Below the pieces are notes generated by a model. It ran no database searches and was not told the origin of the DNA. It saw nothing but the letters and a program-made list of their open reading frames with translations. Below, one piece after another: positions 34,105-44,534 of a stretch of DNA of 64,000 nucleotides. Numbering within the stretch: the first letter of the stretch is position 1; every line of letters starts with the position of its first letter. Both the position numbers and the translations under genes were made by a program. The DNA is from Flavobacterium sp. 11 (GTDB lineage Bacteria; Bacteroidota; Bacteroidia; Flavobacteriales; Flavobacteriaceae). The DNA lies in assembly GCF_002754315.1 (NCBI RefSeq), contig NZ_PEFE01000001.1:744001-808000 (forward strand). The letters are read 5' to 3'.

Positions 34105-34779
34105 ATGATAAAATGGATTTCAAATTTATTCTCATCAACAAACACAGATGACAATACGGATTATATAAAACCAGAGGTTCACAAACACCAAAAAAACAAT
34201 ATAGAAAGCGTGAGTAATAAATTTTTAATAGTTGGACTCGGTAACATTGGTGCCGAATATGTAAACACACGTCACAACATAGGATTTAAAGTAGTGGATT
34301 TTTTGGCTCGTAAAGAAGGAATTTCTTTCGAAACTGTAAAACTGGGTTCCCTTGCTCAATACAAATTTAAAGGAAAAACTTTTTTTCTTTTAAAACCAAA
34401 CACGTACATGAATTTGAGCGGAAAAGCAGTGAAATATTGGATGGATAAAGAAAATATCCCTTTGGAAAATATTTTTGTGATTACCGATGATTTGAATCTT
34501 TCCTTTGGAACCATCCGCATTAAACCGAAAGGAAGTGATGGCGGACACAACGGGTTAAAGAACATCAATTTGGTACTGAACACGCAAAACTACACTAGAT
34601 TCCGTTTTGGAATCAGCGACGAATTCAAAAAAGGAAAACAAGTTGACTATGTTCTTGGCGAATGGGATGACACAGAAAAACTGGCACTTCCTGAACGATT
34701 AGAACTGGCCTCGGAGATTATTAAATCATTTGGAGCCGCAGGGCTGGAAAATACCATGACCACATTTAACGGGAAATAA
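34105..34779 (+). CDS. pth: Peptidyl-tRNA hydrolase
   Basis: A 224-residue Pth with an N-terminal extension of about 38 residues (MIKWISNLFSSTN onward) before the family core FLIVGLGNIGAEY. The catalytic histidine is in NTRHNIGFKVVD, and the KPNTYMNLSG and GSDGGHNGLKNI segments are conserved. It releases tRNA from stalled peptidyl-tRNA in the cytoplasm. The extension is also known from other Flavobacteria as far as I recall; an ATG-less internal start is not apparent, so the long start is kept. Confidence 0.96.
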   Translation: MIKWISNLFSSTNTDDNTDYIKPEVHKHQKNNIESVSNKFLIVGLGNIGAEYVNTRHNIGFKVVDFLARKEGISFETVKLGSLAQYKFKGKTFFLLKPNTYMNLSGKAVKYWMDKENIPLENIFVITDDLNLSFGTIRIKPKGSDGGHNGLKNINLVLNTQNYTRFRFGISDEFKKGKQVDYVLGEWDDTEKLALPERLELASEIIKSFGAAGLENTMTTFNGK

Positions 34780-34932
34780 AATCGGTACATTCCTGACCAT
34801 TAATCAAATGGATTTTGAATTAATTTGTATTACACGATAATAATAATTAATTTTAATGCATCTTTATTAATTATCAGAAAAATTGACCTCTTATATCAAA
34901 ATTTTTTAGATAAAAATCAACGAGCTTATAAC

Positions 34933-36975
34933 ATGAAAAAAATTACTTTTATACTCCTACTCTCCCTTTTTTTTTCAGCCAATTATTCGTTTGCTCAAGT
35001 AAATAATCCAACTGAAGTCATCCTTTTTGGTAAAAAGAAAATTATCAAACAAGGTTCTTTCATTCGTTGTGCAACTACAGAATACGAAGAGTATTTGAAG
35101 TCCAAAAATCCAAATAGATTATCTACTTCTGAATTTGAACAATGGATTACTCCAAAAATTACAATTGAAAAAGAAAAAATAAAAAACACCTCTAAAGGAT
35201 TAAGACAAAACGCTGTCATAACAATTCCGGTTGTAGTTCACGTTATTCATAATGGAAACCTGATAGGTTCCGAGGAAAACATATTTGACCAACAAGTAAT
35301 CTCGCAAATTCAAGTACTAAACGAAGATTTTAGAAAAAAATCAGGAACTCCAGGTTTTAACACCAATCCTGTTGGAGCCGATGTTGAAATTGAATTCGCT
35401 CTGGCAAAACGAGATCCTTCGGGAATTTTATCAAATGGAATAAACCGTGTAGACTTAGGAAAAGAAAGCTGGTCAACTGATGAAATTGATGCTATTGTAA
35501 AACCTCAGACACAATGGAATCCTGAAAAATATCTTAATATTTGGGTCGTTAAATTCACGGGGAATAATCTTTTAGGATATGCACAATTTCCAAACGCATC
35601 CGGCTTACCGGGAATAAATCCAGATGAAGGTCCAGCTAACACTGATGGAGTTGTAATAGGTTATGCTTTTTTTGGTTCATCAAGCTACTTTCCAGGAGGA
35701 ACATACGTAACTGATTATGACAAAGGAAGAACAACCTCACATGAAGTAGGACATTGGCTTGGACTAAGACATATTTGGGGAGATGGAGGTTGTGACGTAG
35801 ATGATTTTTGCGCGGACACTCCAAATGCAGGTCAAGAAAATCAAGGGTGTCCGGTAGGAGTTGATTCCTGCCCAACATCGCCAGGGTTTGACATGATTGA
35901 AAATTATATGGACTATACGAATGATGCCTGCATGAACATATTCACAGCAGACCAAAAAACTCGTATGATAACCGTTATGAACAATTCCACAAGAAGAGTT
36001 TCGTTAAAAACTTCTGATGCACTTGTCCCAGGAGTCACTTTTAGCAATGATGCCTCAACTATGATTGTAACTCTAAATATTAACTGCAGTAAAAATTTCT
36101 CGCCAGTCGTAAAAATCACAAATAAAGGAACCTCTCCTTTAACCCAAGCGTCCATACAATATGGCATTGATAATCAAAACTTACAAACTTATAACTGGAC
36201 TGGCAATCTTGCCAATAATCAATCACAAGACATTACTTTAAGCAGCTTAACTACAACGGTAGGGAACCATAATTTTAGCTCCACCATAACTAGTGTAAAT
36301 GGAACGACTGATCAAAACGCTTCTAATAATAGTAGTACAATTAATTTTGAAATTGCAGACAATGTAAACTACTCGTCTAACACCATAAACTTCTCCCTGC
36401 AACTTGACCATTACGGCTCAGAAACTACATGGAAACTAACAAACACCGCAGGAGTAATATTGTATGAAGGCGGACCGTACGCGGATACCGATAATGAAAC
36501 TGGACCATTGCCAGCACTAATAACCACCAGTTTTAACCTTGCTAGTAATGACTGTTATACTTTTTCAATTTTTGACAGTCAAGACGATGGTATTTGTTGT
36601 GAATACGGAGCGGGATCTTATGTTTTAAATACCCCGACTGGTGAGGTTATTGCATCAGGAGATGAGTTTGGAGCTGGTGATACAACTAAGTTCAGCATCA
36701 ATTCACTAGCAACTAATGACGTTAAAAACTTAAATTCAGTTTATCTCTATCCAAATCCAACCTCTAACTTATTGAATATCGTTGTTGAAAATAAATTAGA
36801 CGCTCCCGAAGCTTACACTATTATTAACAGCTTAGGTCAAATAATAAAATCGAAAAAAATCGAATCAGCAGAAGACCTTAGTGTAAATGTTTCTAACTTA
36901 TCGCAAGGCATTTATTTTTTAAAATTATCGAAAAATCAATCCGAAACCAATACAATTCGGTTTATTAAAAAATAA
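34933..36975 (+). CDS. Secreted M43-type zinc metalloprotease with T9SS sorting domain
   Basis: A 680-residue protein. The ATG at 34933 gives a signal peptide (MKKITFILLLSLFFSANYSFAQ); the open frame upstream has no signal. The zinc motif HEVGHWLGLRH is at residues 270-280 and the Met-turn in ENYMDYTNDACMN follows, as in M43 pappalysin/cytophagalysin proteases. Between about 365 and 480 there is a CARDB-like beta domain, then a beta-sandwich (about 485-590), and the last about 80 residues (LYPNPTSNLLNIVVE to NTIRFIKK) are a type A Por/T9SS signal. It is exported to the surface or medium to digest protein. Cysteine-rich stretches near the active site may be disulphides. Confidence 0.93.
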   Translation: MKKITFILLLSLFFSANYSFAQVNNPTEVILFGKKKIIKQGSFIRCATTEYEEYLKSKNPNRLSTSEFEQWITPKITIEKEKIKNTSKGLRQNAVITIPVVVHVIHNGNLIGSEENIFDQQVISQIQVLNEDFRKKSGTPGFNTNPVGADVEIEFALAKRDPSGILSNGINRVDLGKESWSTDEIDAIVKPQTQWNPEKYLNIWVVKFTGNNLLGYAQFPNASGLPGINPDEGPANTDGVVIGYAFFGSSSYFPGGTYVTDYDKGRTTSHEVGHWLGLRHIWGDGGCDVDDFCADTPNAGQENQGCPVGVDSCPTSPGFDMIENYMDYTNDACMNIFTADQKTRMITVMNNSTRRVSLKTSDALVPGVTFSNDASTMIVTLNINCSKNFSPVVKITNKGTSPLTQASIQYGIDNQNLQTYNWTGNLANNQSQDITLSSLTTTVGNHNFSSTITSVNGTTDQNASNNSSTINFEIADNVNYSSNTINFSLQLDHYGSETTWKLTNTAGVILYEGGPYADTDNETGPLPALITTSFNLASNDCYTFSIFDSQDDGICCEYGAGSYVLNTPTGEVIASGDEFGAGDTTKFSINSLATNDVKNLNSVYLYPNPTSNLLNIVVENKLDAPEAYTIINSLGQIIKSKKIESAEDLSVNVSNLSQGIYFLKLSKNQSETNTIRFIKK

Positions 36976-36990
36976 AAAACATAAAATGAG

Positions 36991-37025
36991 CTAAAAAAGG
37001 ATTGAAGTTTTCAATCCTTTTTTAG
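36991..37025 (+). terminator. Perfect 16-bp terminator after the metalloprotease gene
   Basis: Arms 36991-37006 and 37010-37025 pair perfectly around a GTT loop; the right arm contains six T. Confidence 0.9.
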
Positions 37026-37044
37026 TTATATCAATTGGATACCT

Positions 37045-37052
37045 TAAATTTG
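37045..37052 (+). promoter_or_regulatory. ribF -7 element
   Basis: TAAATTTG matches TAnnTTTG. It lies inside the frame that an upstream TTG at 37035 would use, which argues for the TTG start at 37074. Confidence 0.6.
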
Positions 37053-37073
37053 CACTATTATAAAACACTTGCT

Positions 37074-38003
37074 TTGAAGATTTTCCATTCTATAAACGAT
37101 TTCAGCTCCACAAAAAAAACGATTCTAACCTTAGGCACTTTTGACGGAGTACACATTGGGCATAAAAAAATCCTGAAAAAATTAACCCAAAACACTGAAA
37201 ATCAAAAATACGAAAGCTTAGTTCTTACTTTTTTTCCTCATCCCAGAATGGTCTTACAAGAGCATTCTGACATAAAACTACTCAATACCATAGACGAAAA
37301 AATAGATTTGCTAGAAAAGATTGGTATTGAAAACCTTGTTATCCATCCTTTTGACGAAGCTTTTTCGAGACTAACCGCCGAAGAATTTGTGAGTAACATT
37401 CTTGTTGATCGATTTCATATTCAAAAAATAGTTATAGGTCATGACCATCGATTTGGAAGAAATCGAACGGCAAACATTGATGATCTTATCGCTTATGGAA
37501 AAGAATATGGTTTTGAAGTAGAACAAATATCAGTTCAGGAAATCAATGACATTTCGGTAAGCTCTACAAAAATCAGAAATGCGCTATTAGAAGGAGATAT
37601 GGCTTTGGCCAATGATTATTTAGGATACAATTACTTTCTAACCGGAAGTATTATCCAAGGAAAACAATTAGGAAGAACAATCGGTTTTCCTACTGCCAAC
37701 TTAAAAATCGAAGAAAATTACAAACTGATTCCGCAAAACGGAGTTTATATTGTAAAAAGCATAATTGATGGACAAAACGTTTTTGGAATGATGAACATTG
37801 GATTCAATCCTACTGTTGACGGACAAAAACAATCTATTGAAATTCATTATTTTGACTTTGATGCTGATTTATACAATCAAAAAATCAGCGTTTCGATACT
37901 GCAAAGGATTCGTTCAGAACAAAAATTTGAATCTGTTGACCTCCTAAAAGAACAACTTGAGAAAGACAAAAAAACGGCACTCGCGTTCTTAAATAAATTT
38001 TAA
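37074..38003 (+). CDS. ribF: Bifunctional riboflavin kinase / FAD synthetase
   Basis: A 309-residue RibF. No ATG lies before the first conserved block; the TTG at 37074 (KIFHSINDF) is chosen because the promoter's -7 element at 37045-37052 excludes the earlier TTG. The nucleotidyltransferase domain has LGTFDGVHIGH and the SSTKIRNAL loop; the kinase domain has GRTIGFPTANL and the catalytic-region NGVYIV. It makes FMN and then FAD in the cytoplasm. TTG as start codon is unusual but fits. Confidence 0.95.
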   Translation: MKIFHSINDFSSTKKTILTLGTFDGVHIGHKKILKKLTQNTENQKYESLVLTFFPHPRMVLQEHSDIKLLNTIDEKIDLLEKIGIENLVIHPFDEAFSRLTAEEFVSNILVDRFHIQKIVIGHDHRFGRNRTANIDDLIAYGKEYGFEVEQISVQEINDISVSSTKIRNALLEGDMALANDYLGYNYFLTGSIIQGKQLGRTIGFPTANLKIEENYKLIPQNGVYIVKSIIDGQNVFGMMNIGFNPTVDGQKQSIEIHYFDFDADLYNQKISVSILQRIRSEQKFESVDLLKEQLEKDKKTALAFLNKF

Positions 38004-38117
38004 TTCTGAATAAAAATCTTTTATATTTTCATAAAACATTGCTATTTTTTCTGTAAATTTGATTGTAATATACTGTTTATCATAAAGGTGTAATTTTTAA
38101 ATTTTAAAACTGGCCAT

Positions 38118-38567
38118 ATGAAACTACCGAAAGAATTATTGAACGGATTTATTATTTTCATTGGAATTGGACTTTATTTCTTATTAATGGAGGCTTTAGG
38201 TCTTGCTGATTTATATTATTTACGTCTGATTAACGTGCTGTTTGTATTTTACGGAACTCAAAGAACCTTAAAATCAAATTTTGCTGAAGGTAAAACTATA
38301 TTGGTTTCCAATGCTGTTTCAGCATTAATCACTTCACTTACAGGAATATTTTTAAGTATCATTGGACTGATAATTTACAGCTTTTCAAAGGGAGGTGATA
38401 CCTATGTAAGCTCATTGTCAAAAACCTTTTTATTTGGAGGAGATCCATCCGTGATGACCTATTCTATTTCCCTGTTATTTGAAGGAATCGTATCGGCCGT
38501 AATTGTTACATTCATGCTAATGCTGTATTGGGACACCCGTTACGCTTCAGACAAACACCAAAATTGA
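38118..38567 (+). CDS. Four-TM membrane protein, tandem paralogue 1
   Basis: A 149-residue protein with four hydrophobic segments (about residues 10-28, 30-45, 60-85 and 113-136). It begins MKLPKELLNGFIIFIGIG. I do not recognise the family. The next gene encodes a close paralogue, so this is a local duplication. The loop between segments 3 and 4 carries FLFGGDPSV, conserved in both copies. Function unknown. Confidence 0.8.
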   Translation: MKLPKELLNGFIIFIGIGLYFLLMEALGLADLYYLRLINVLFVFYGTQRTLKSNFAEGKTILVSNAVSALITSLTGIFLSIIGLIIYSFSKGGDTYVSSLSKTFLFGGDPSVMTYSISLLFEGIVSAVIVTFMLMLYWDTRYASDKHQN

Positions 38568-38794
38568 TTGAATCTATTTTACTTTTAGACTTTTAAAGAA
38601 GAAATAATTCATAGCTGTAATAAAAGAATACAGAACAAATATTCCACTGAAAACACACCAAAAGTATTTATCGAAAAACGATAAATAACACCATTATATA
38701 GCAATAGATTTCAAAAAAGAATACTACTTTTTAGTTCACATCGCTATTCTATTGCATAATGAAGTTTGTTTTTTAATTTTTAAAAACGAATCGT

Positions 38795-39232
38795 ATGAAA
38801 CTACCAAAAGAGTTATTAAACGGGGGAATTATTTTCATTGGAATTGGAGCATATTTTTTACTCATGAATGCACTCGGCTATGCTGATTTATTTTATTTGC
38901 GTCTTTTGAATGTGTTTTTTGTATTTTACGGTGTCAACAGAACAATTGAAATGAACATCAATGAAGGTAAAAAAAACTTTGTTGACAATGCAGTTTCGGC
39001 AATGATTACTTCACTAATAGGTGTCTTTTTAAGTATCATAGGATTAGTGACTTACAGTTACATGAATGGAGGAGACGCCTATGTAAAATCCTTACCAATG
39101 ACTTTTTTATTTGGCGGCAACCCTTCGGTAAATACTTATTCGATTTGCTTACTTTTTGAAGGAATAGCCTCTTCGGTAATTGTTACTATGTTGCTAATGT
39201 TATATTGGAACAACCGTCATATAACTGATTAA
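38795..39232 (+). CDS. Four-TM membrane protein, tandem paralogue 2
   Basis: A 145-residue paralogue of the preceding protein: MKLPKELLNGGIIFIGIG start, same four membrane segments, FLFGGNPSV loop. Most differences lie in the first loop and tail. The 227-bp spacer contains a small hairpin (38665-38687), and each copy is likely transcribed separately. Function unknown. Confidence 0.8.
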   Translation: MKLPKELLNGGIIFIGIGAYFLLMNALGYADLFYLRLLNVFFVFYGVNRTIEMNINEGKKNFVDNAVSAMITSLIGVFLSIIGLVTYSYMNGGDAYVKSLPMTFLFGGNPSVNTYSICLLFEGIASSVIVTMLLMLYWNNRHITD

Positions 39233-39297
39233 CTTAGCTATTGCATTGCTTCTTTAGAACAATTTAACTACTTTTGGTCCATCAAAAAATCGCATCG

Positions 39298-40383
39298 ATG
39301 AGTATTACAAAACACAATTGGACGAAAGACGAAATTATCGCAATATATAATAAACCTATGATGGATTTGCTTTTTGAAGCAGCTTCTATACATAGAGAAC
39401 ACCACGACCCTAATGTGGTTCAGGTTTCAACATTATTATCCATAAAAACTGGTGGATGTCCTGAGGATTGTGGCTATTGTCCACAAGCCGCAAGATACCA
39501 TACTGAAATTGAAGGCAATGATTTAATGTCAGTTAGCCAAGTGAAAGCGCAAGCTTTACGCGCAAAATCAAGCGGATCTTCACGTGTATGCATGGGAGCA
39601 GCTTGGAGAAACGTAAAAGACGGCCCTGAATTTGACCAAGTACTTGAAATGGTCCGTACCATAAACAAACTGGATATGGAAGTGTGCTGTACCCTTGGAA
39701 TGATTACTGAAAACCAAGCACACCGACTGGCGGAAGCAGGTTTATATGCCTACAACCACAATTTAGACACTTCAGAAGAATATTATAAAGAAGTAATTTC
39801 AACACGAGGATTTGAAGACCGTTTGCAAACCATAGAGAATGTTCGTAAAACGAATGTTACTGTTTGTAGCGGAGGAATAATTGGCATGGGGGAAAGCATC
39901 GAAGACAGAGCAGGAATGCTTGTAGCACTTTCTACATTGAACCCACAACCTGAATCTGTGCCAATCAATGCATTGGTAGCTGTTGAAGGAACTCCGATGG
40001 AAGAAGAAAAACCGGTAGAAATATGGGAAATGATTCGAATGGTAGCCACTACCAGAATTATCATGCCTGAAACTCAAGTACGTTTATCAGCCGGAAGAAT
40101 GAATATGAGCCGCGAAGGTCAAGCCATGTGTTTCTTTGCTGGTGCCAATTCTATTTTTGCAGGAGATAAATTACTTACTACACCAAATCCTGATGTAAAT
40201 GAAGACATGAAAATGTTTGAGATGTTAGGTTTAAATCCACAAAAACCATTTACAAAAGTTTCTCAGCCACAAACCGTTGAAGCTGAAGATTCTCAATTTG
40301 CACCATTGGGAGAAAAACCAAAATGGTCAAGACCAGGACATACTATTGAGAGAAATCTTGAAGCATCCGGTAAAGAAAAATAA
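39298..40383 (+). CDS. bioB: Biotin synthase
   Basis: A 361-residue radical SAM enzyme. The ATG at 39298 (MSITKHNW) is used; an upstream TTG is unneeded. The [4Fe-4S] cluster cysteines are Cys54, Cys58 and Cys61 in GGCPEDCGYC. Further family segments are CMGAAWR, CCTLGMIT, YNHNLDTS and RLSAGRMNMS. It inserts sulphur into dethiobiotin. The other biotin genes are a separate cluster 15 kb away on the minus strand. A terminator follows. Confidence 0.98.
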   Translation: MSITKHNWTKDEIIAIYNKPMMDLLFEAASIHREHHDPNVVQVSTLLSIKTGGCPEDCGYCPQAARYHTEIEGNDLMSVSQVKAQALRAKSSGSSRVCMGAAWRNVKDGPEFDQVLEMVRTINKLDMEVCCTLGMITENQAHRLAEAGLYAYNHNLDTSEEYYKEVISTRGFEDRLQTIENVRKTNVTVCSGGIIGMGESIEDRAGMLVALSTLNPQPESVPINALVAVEGTPMEEEKPVEIWEMIRMVATTRIIMPETQVRLSAGRMNMSREGQAMCFFAGANSIFAGDKLLTTPNPDVNEDMKMFEMLGLNPQKPFTKVSQPQTVEAEDSQFAPLGEKPKWSRPGHTIERNLEASGKEK

Positions 40384-40402
40384 ATATCGATTCAAATAAC
40401 AC

Positions 40403-40435
40403 AAAAACCATCTGTTTTGAACAGATGGTTTTTTT
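40403..40435. terminator. Bidirectional terminator between bioB and the delta-60 protein gene
   Basis: AACCATCTGT (40406-40415) pairs with ACAGATGGTT (40421-40430), flanked by A and T runs for both strands. Confidence 0.9.
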
Positions 40436-40446
40436 ATGCCAATATT

Positions 40447-43400
40447 TTAATAAACTACCTTTCTTACAACTGAATGACCATTTTGTAAAACTATATTTAT
40501 CACTAATGCCTGATGATTCGACGCCAAATTAAGTAACGAGAAATCAATATCATTTATATTATTCCTTTGATATATTTTTCTTCCAGCCAAATCATATATT
40601 GAAATTTCATCGATGAACTCTTTAGTAGAATTCACCTGTAATTGTTTATTATCATTGAACACTAAAACTGATTCTTTATCTTTTTCAAGTTCATTCAAAG
40701 CCAAAGTCTTATCGGTAAAACGCAATACAAAACGATCATTAAAAATCCCCACAGCAGTATTAAAAGTTAGAATCTCATTCTTTAAATTAATAATATTGTT
40801 GTTGAATTTATCCTCAACAAAAACATTTTGGCACGCTAGTAATTCATCCGCTTGATCGATTCTAATCGTAAAAGCACCCGCTATCGTAGTAGTAAACCCT
40901 AATTTAACTTCGTCAGTTTCTTCAAATGGCAAAGCCCTACCTTGAATTGCCAAATTCTTATCTTGAATAATACTGTAAAAGTCTAAATATTCATTGCCAT
41001 TAAAACTTTCACCATCAAAAGAATTATCAAAATCATCAGTCGCCCCAGTTGCATAACCCAGTAATATTTGTTTGAAAGCGCCTTCACTATTATATAAATC
41101 CAACCAAATGCGATGTCTTTCAATATCATTTGTTTTTGCTTTCTTGGTCGTATTTAATTTAAAAAAACTTGAATTCTGCCCAATTATTCGCATACTATTA
41201 TTGAATTTTACAATTCCGCCACCATTGATAGCAGTGACAAAAAAAGCTTGAGCAGAAGCAATTTTACCATCTGGCTTTGTATTATTAACGCCTGAACTCA
41301 AAGACGCACTCGTACCAACACCTCCCAATGAATTATAAACTGCATAATCATCCGAAGTATATATATTATTATTAATCGCAGTATTATGCGTCCAGAAGTA
41401 AATGGTTCCCTCTAAAATTCCATTATTTGCATTGATAAATAAATTGGCATCAATCGCTGAAGGATATGGGTTTCCAATAAGATTCGACGTATCTGTAGCA
41501 CCAATTGGAATTGACACCAATCCATTGTTAGGAACACCAACAAACACTGCTTCATGATACCCTTTAACTGCACCCGAAAAAGATTCTGGTCCACGGATAA
41601 TATATCCTTTACCAACCGTCATTGCAGATGTTGAAAGCTCATTAAACCATGAATCTAAAGAAGCATCAAAAGAATAAAACTTATCCGGAGGTGTATTTGG
41701 AGACACATCAATCAATTTTTGATTTAAAACCGGAGAAGACCAATACGTATAATCTGTTTTCAGGATTGGTGTCGTTTTTCTTTTTAACTGAATAATTCCA
41801 GTATTGCTGACCTGATCCTCGGATTGATAAAGTGCCGCATTGTTTTCTAAAATCAACGTGCCTAAACCCGAATAATCAAAAACTAATCCCAGAGTATTTC
41901 CGTCTGGAACAGTAACCGTATTTCCCAAACTAATTGAACAAGAACAGGAATTTACGGAAGCAAGTGAGCTGTAATTAGCATTGAAAATTAATGTTCTTTC
42001 AACTGATGGCAGCCCATTACTCCATGCAATCCCGTTCCATACAGAACTATTTGTACACAGTTTAATTCGGGCTACACGATGCTTTGTTATTCCAGAAACA
42101 GAATTGAAACTTCCTCCAATAATTACTTTATTATTTGGCGTAAAACAAGTGCTAAACAGCGTACCGTTTAAGTTTACGGAAAAAGTAGTGTCATAAACTC
42201 CCGAAGAAAGCAATCTCAGCATTCGTTTTACAGCTATTCCATTATAAGTTCCCGAGAAAGTTCCGCCAAGTAAAACCCGGTCATCCGGCTGAACCAAAAT
42301 AGTTCTAATCTCTCCATTACTAAAACCTGCTCCTGATGCAAAAGTGGTATCCAGACTCCCGTTGCTATTCAGCCTCAGAATTCTTTTTGCGGAAGCACCT
42401 CCATAACTTAAAAATGTTCCACCAACAATCAATTTATCATCAGACTGTAAGGCAATTGCATATACATTTTTATCAAAGCCAATGCCAACAGAAAAACCGG
42501 AATCAATACTTCCGTCAGTATTCAAACGAATCATTCGATTATAAGAACCTCCATTAAAAGTAGCAAAACGTCCCCCTAAAACTATTTTTCCATCCGGTTG
42601 CAACAAGACCGCTTCTACTATAGCATCAGCACCTAAACCTGTATTGAAAGTGAGATCAAGAATTCCATTGGGCAATAACCGGGCAATTCTATTCACCAAA
42701 ACCCCATTATAACTTGTGAAATTCCCAGCAATAATTATTTTCCCGTCTGCCTGCAATGCGAGCGCATAGATTTGATTATTTGAGCCTAATCCCGTGATAA
42801 AAGTGGGATCTAAAAGCCCGTCAGGAAGAATTCTGGTTATTCTGTTTGCCAGTACACCATTGTAAGTTGTAAAAACTCCTGCTAAAACAATTTTATTATC
42901 CGTTTGTATGATTGCACTTCTAATAGTATTATTTGCACCAGCACCAGATGTATTAAATGAAGAATCAACTGCACCGTCTTCAGACAAACGTGAAACTCTG
43001 TTACAAATAGTTCCGTTGAATTTCGTAAAACTACCAAATGCCATTGTTTTGTTATCTGATAAGGAAAGCACTTTCAAAACTGAATTATCAAAACCTACAC
43101 CAGCGGTAAGATACCCAATATCCAAAGCTCCGACAGGATCAACTTTAGCCAATCGCCCTTGATTTTGTGAATCAAAAATGGAGAAAGAACCTGCTACATA
43201 CCAAGAACCGTCAGAAGCATTAGCGACATCCAGAACTGATGCCGAGAATGGACCTGCTCCAATATCAAATATTGGATCTAAAATTCCATTAGAACTTAAA
43301 AACGTCAATCGATTTACATCTATTCCGTTATAAGTACCCGTGAAAGAACCTCCAACCATAACGGCTCCAGCTGAATTTAGTTTAATAACCTCAACAACAC

Positions 43401-44304
43401 CACCATTAAATCCTATGCCTGAAACAAAGCTGACATCAATAGAACCATCTATATTCAAGCGAACTATTTTATTTGCTATAATTCCGTTATAGGTTACAAA
43501 ATCCCCGCCAGCAATAATTTTCCCATCAGGTTGTAAGACAAGAGCTGACACGCCAGCATTAAAACCCGAGCCTATCACAAAAGAAGTATCAGGACTCCCA
43601 TCCGAATTTAATCTGATTATTTTATTTTTACTAATTCCGTTGAAAGAATCAAATGAACCTGCTAAAACTATCTTTCCATCAGGCTGAATTTGAACTTCTT
43701 CCACTACTCCATTAGCCGCGGATCCAGTGATAAAGCTAGCGTCTAAATTCCCATTAGGTAAAATTCTGGCTACTCGATTAGCTGTGATTCCATTGTATTT
43801 AGTAAAGCTACCTACAATAACCACGCTACCATTAGTTTGCAAAGCTAGTCCATACACTATTCCACTACTTGCAGCTACCAGAGTATTGAATGTAGCATCA
43901 ATGGAGCCATCACTATTCAATCGTATTAATCGGTTTGCACTTATTCCATTAAAGGTTGTGAAGGAACCTCCTAAAATTATCTTGCCATCAGGCTGTATTA
44001 AAGAACAATACACTTTACCATTAAAACTTGAACCTAGATTAAAGGATGTATCTTTAGACCCGTCTTGAAACAACCTACATAAATACGGAGTTATTGCACC
44101 GTTAAAATTCAAATAATCACCTCCTACAATCAGTTTACTATCTGGTTGCAAAGAGACTGTTCTAACAGTATTATCAAAACCGTCCCCTTGCAAACCATCA
44201 TCATAAACATTAAATGTTGCATCTGATTTTCCTTGTTGAGAATATGCCTTATTTTGAAACAAAAGACCAAATACTATAGCAAAGTAAACTAATATTGTTT
44301 TCAA
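40447..44304 (-). CDS. Large secreted delta-60 repeat protein with shared T9SS module
   Basis: A 1285-residue protein with signal peptide (FQNKAYSQQ). Residues about 30-775 hold some 14 repeats of about 50 residues of the delta-60 type, with the pattern QPDGKI-x-x-GG-x-F and NGI-x-x-NR-x-x-RL-x-x-DGS-x-D-x-x-F. These fold as a beta-propeller-like array. Residues about 780-1285 are a module (WNGIAWSNG, CSCSISLGN, DYTYWSSPV, GNPYPSAIDAN, YFWTHNT, NDRFVLRF) that recurs in three other proteins here. The last about 70 residues are a T9SS sorting signal. It is exported to the surface or medium; function unknown, possibly adhesive. Confidence 0.9.
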   Translation of the reverse strand: MKTILVYFAIVFGLLFQNKAYSQQGKSDATFNVYDDGLQGDGFDNTVRTVSLQPDSKLIVGGDYLNFNGAITPYLCRLFQDGSKDTSFNLGSSFNGKVYCSLIQPDGKIILGGSFTTFNGISANRLIRLNSDGSIDATFNTLVAASSGIVYGLALQTNGSVVIVGSFTKYNGITANRVARILPNGNLDASFITGSAANGVVEEVQIQPDGKIVLAGSFDSFNGISKNKIIRLNSDGSPDTSFVIGSGFNAGVSALVLQPDGKIIAGGDFVTYNGIIANKIVRLNIDGSIDVSFVSGIGFNGGVVEVIKLNSAGAVMVGGSFTGTYNGIDVNRLTFLSSNGILDPIFDIGAGPFSASVLDVANASDGSWYVAGSFSIFDSQNQGRLAKVDPVGALDIGYLTAGVGFDNSVLKVLSLSDNKTMAFGSFTKFNGTICNRVSRLSEDGAVDSSFNTSGAGANNTIRSAIIQTDNKIVLAGVFTTYNGVLANRITRILPDGLLDPTFITGLGSNNQIYALALQADGKIIIAGNFTSYNGVLVNRIARLLPNGILDLTFNTGLGADAIVEAVLLQPDGKIVLGGRFATFNGGSYNRMIRLNTDGSIDSGFSVGIGFDKNVYAIALQSDDKLIVGGTFLSYGGASAKRILRLNSNGSLDTTFASGAGFSNGEIRTILVQPDDRVLLGGTFSGTYNGIAVKRMLRLLSSGVYDTTFSVNLNGTLFSTCFTPNNKVIIGGSFNSVSGITKHRVARIKLCTNSSVWNGIAWSNGLPSVERTLIFNANYSSLASVNSCSCSISLGNTVTVPDGNTLGLVFDYSGLGTLILENNAALYQSEDQVSNTGIIQLKRKTTPILKTDYTYWSSPVLNQKLIDVSPNTPPDKFYSFDASLDSWFNELSTSAMTVGKGYIIRGPESFSGAVKGYHEAVFVGVPNNGLVSIPIGATDTSNLIGNPYPSAIDANLFINANNGILEGTIYFWTHNTAINNNIYTSDDYAVYNSLGGVGTSASLSSGVNNTKPDGKIASAQAFFVTAINGGGIVKFNNSMRIIGQNSSFFKLNTTKKAKTNDIERHRIWLDLYNSEGAFKQILLGYATGATDDFDNSFDGESFNGNEYLDFYSIIQDKNLAIQGRALPFEETDEVKLGFTTTIAGAFTIRIDQADELLACQNVFVEDKFNNNIINLKNEILTFNTAVGIFNDRFVLRFTDKTLALNELEKDKESVLVFNDNKQLQVNSTKEFIDEISIYDLAGRKIYQRNNINDIDFSLLNLASNHQALVINIVLQNGHSVVRKVVY

Positions 44305-44470
44305 ATTTAGATTGGATTTAGGCCGCTATTATGAATCTTGATACGACTCATAATTTCAACTTTGGTTAATAACATCTATAAATGTAAACACTATGACTCC
44401 CTTACACAATACCCACATTTAGTGATATTTAGCCTAAATCAAGAAATATTTTTGCTTTTATTGCTGCAAA

Positions 44471-44504
44471 AAAATCCCATCCTGAACAAACAGAATGGGA
44501 TTTT
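44471..44504 (-). terminator. Terminator after the gene ending at 44535
   Basis: AAAATCCCATCCTG (44471-44484) pairs, with one mismatch, with CAGAATGGGATTTT (44491-44504); T-rich on the minus strand. Confidence 0.85.
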
Positions 44505-44534
44505 TATATACGACTATGAAATTATTCTATTGTT

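Noticed and set aside
37035-37073. Longer ribF N-terminus from a TTG at 37035
   Set aside because: It would start upstream of the -7 promoter element at 37045-37052, and the added residues do not match RibF.
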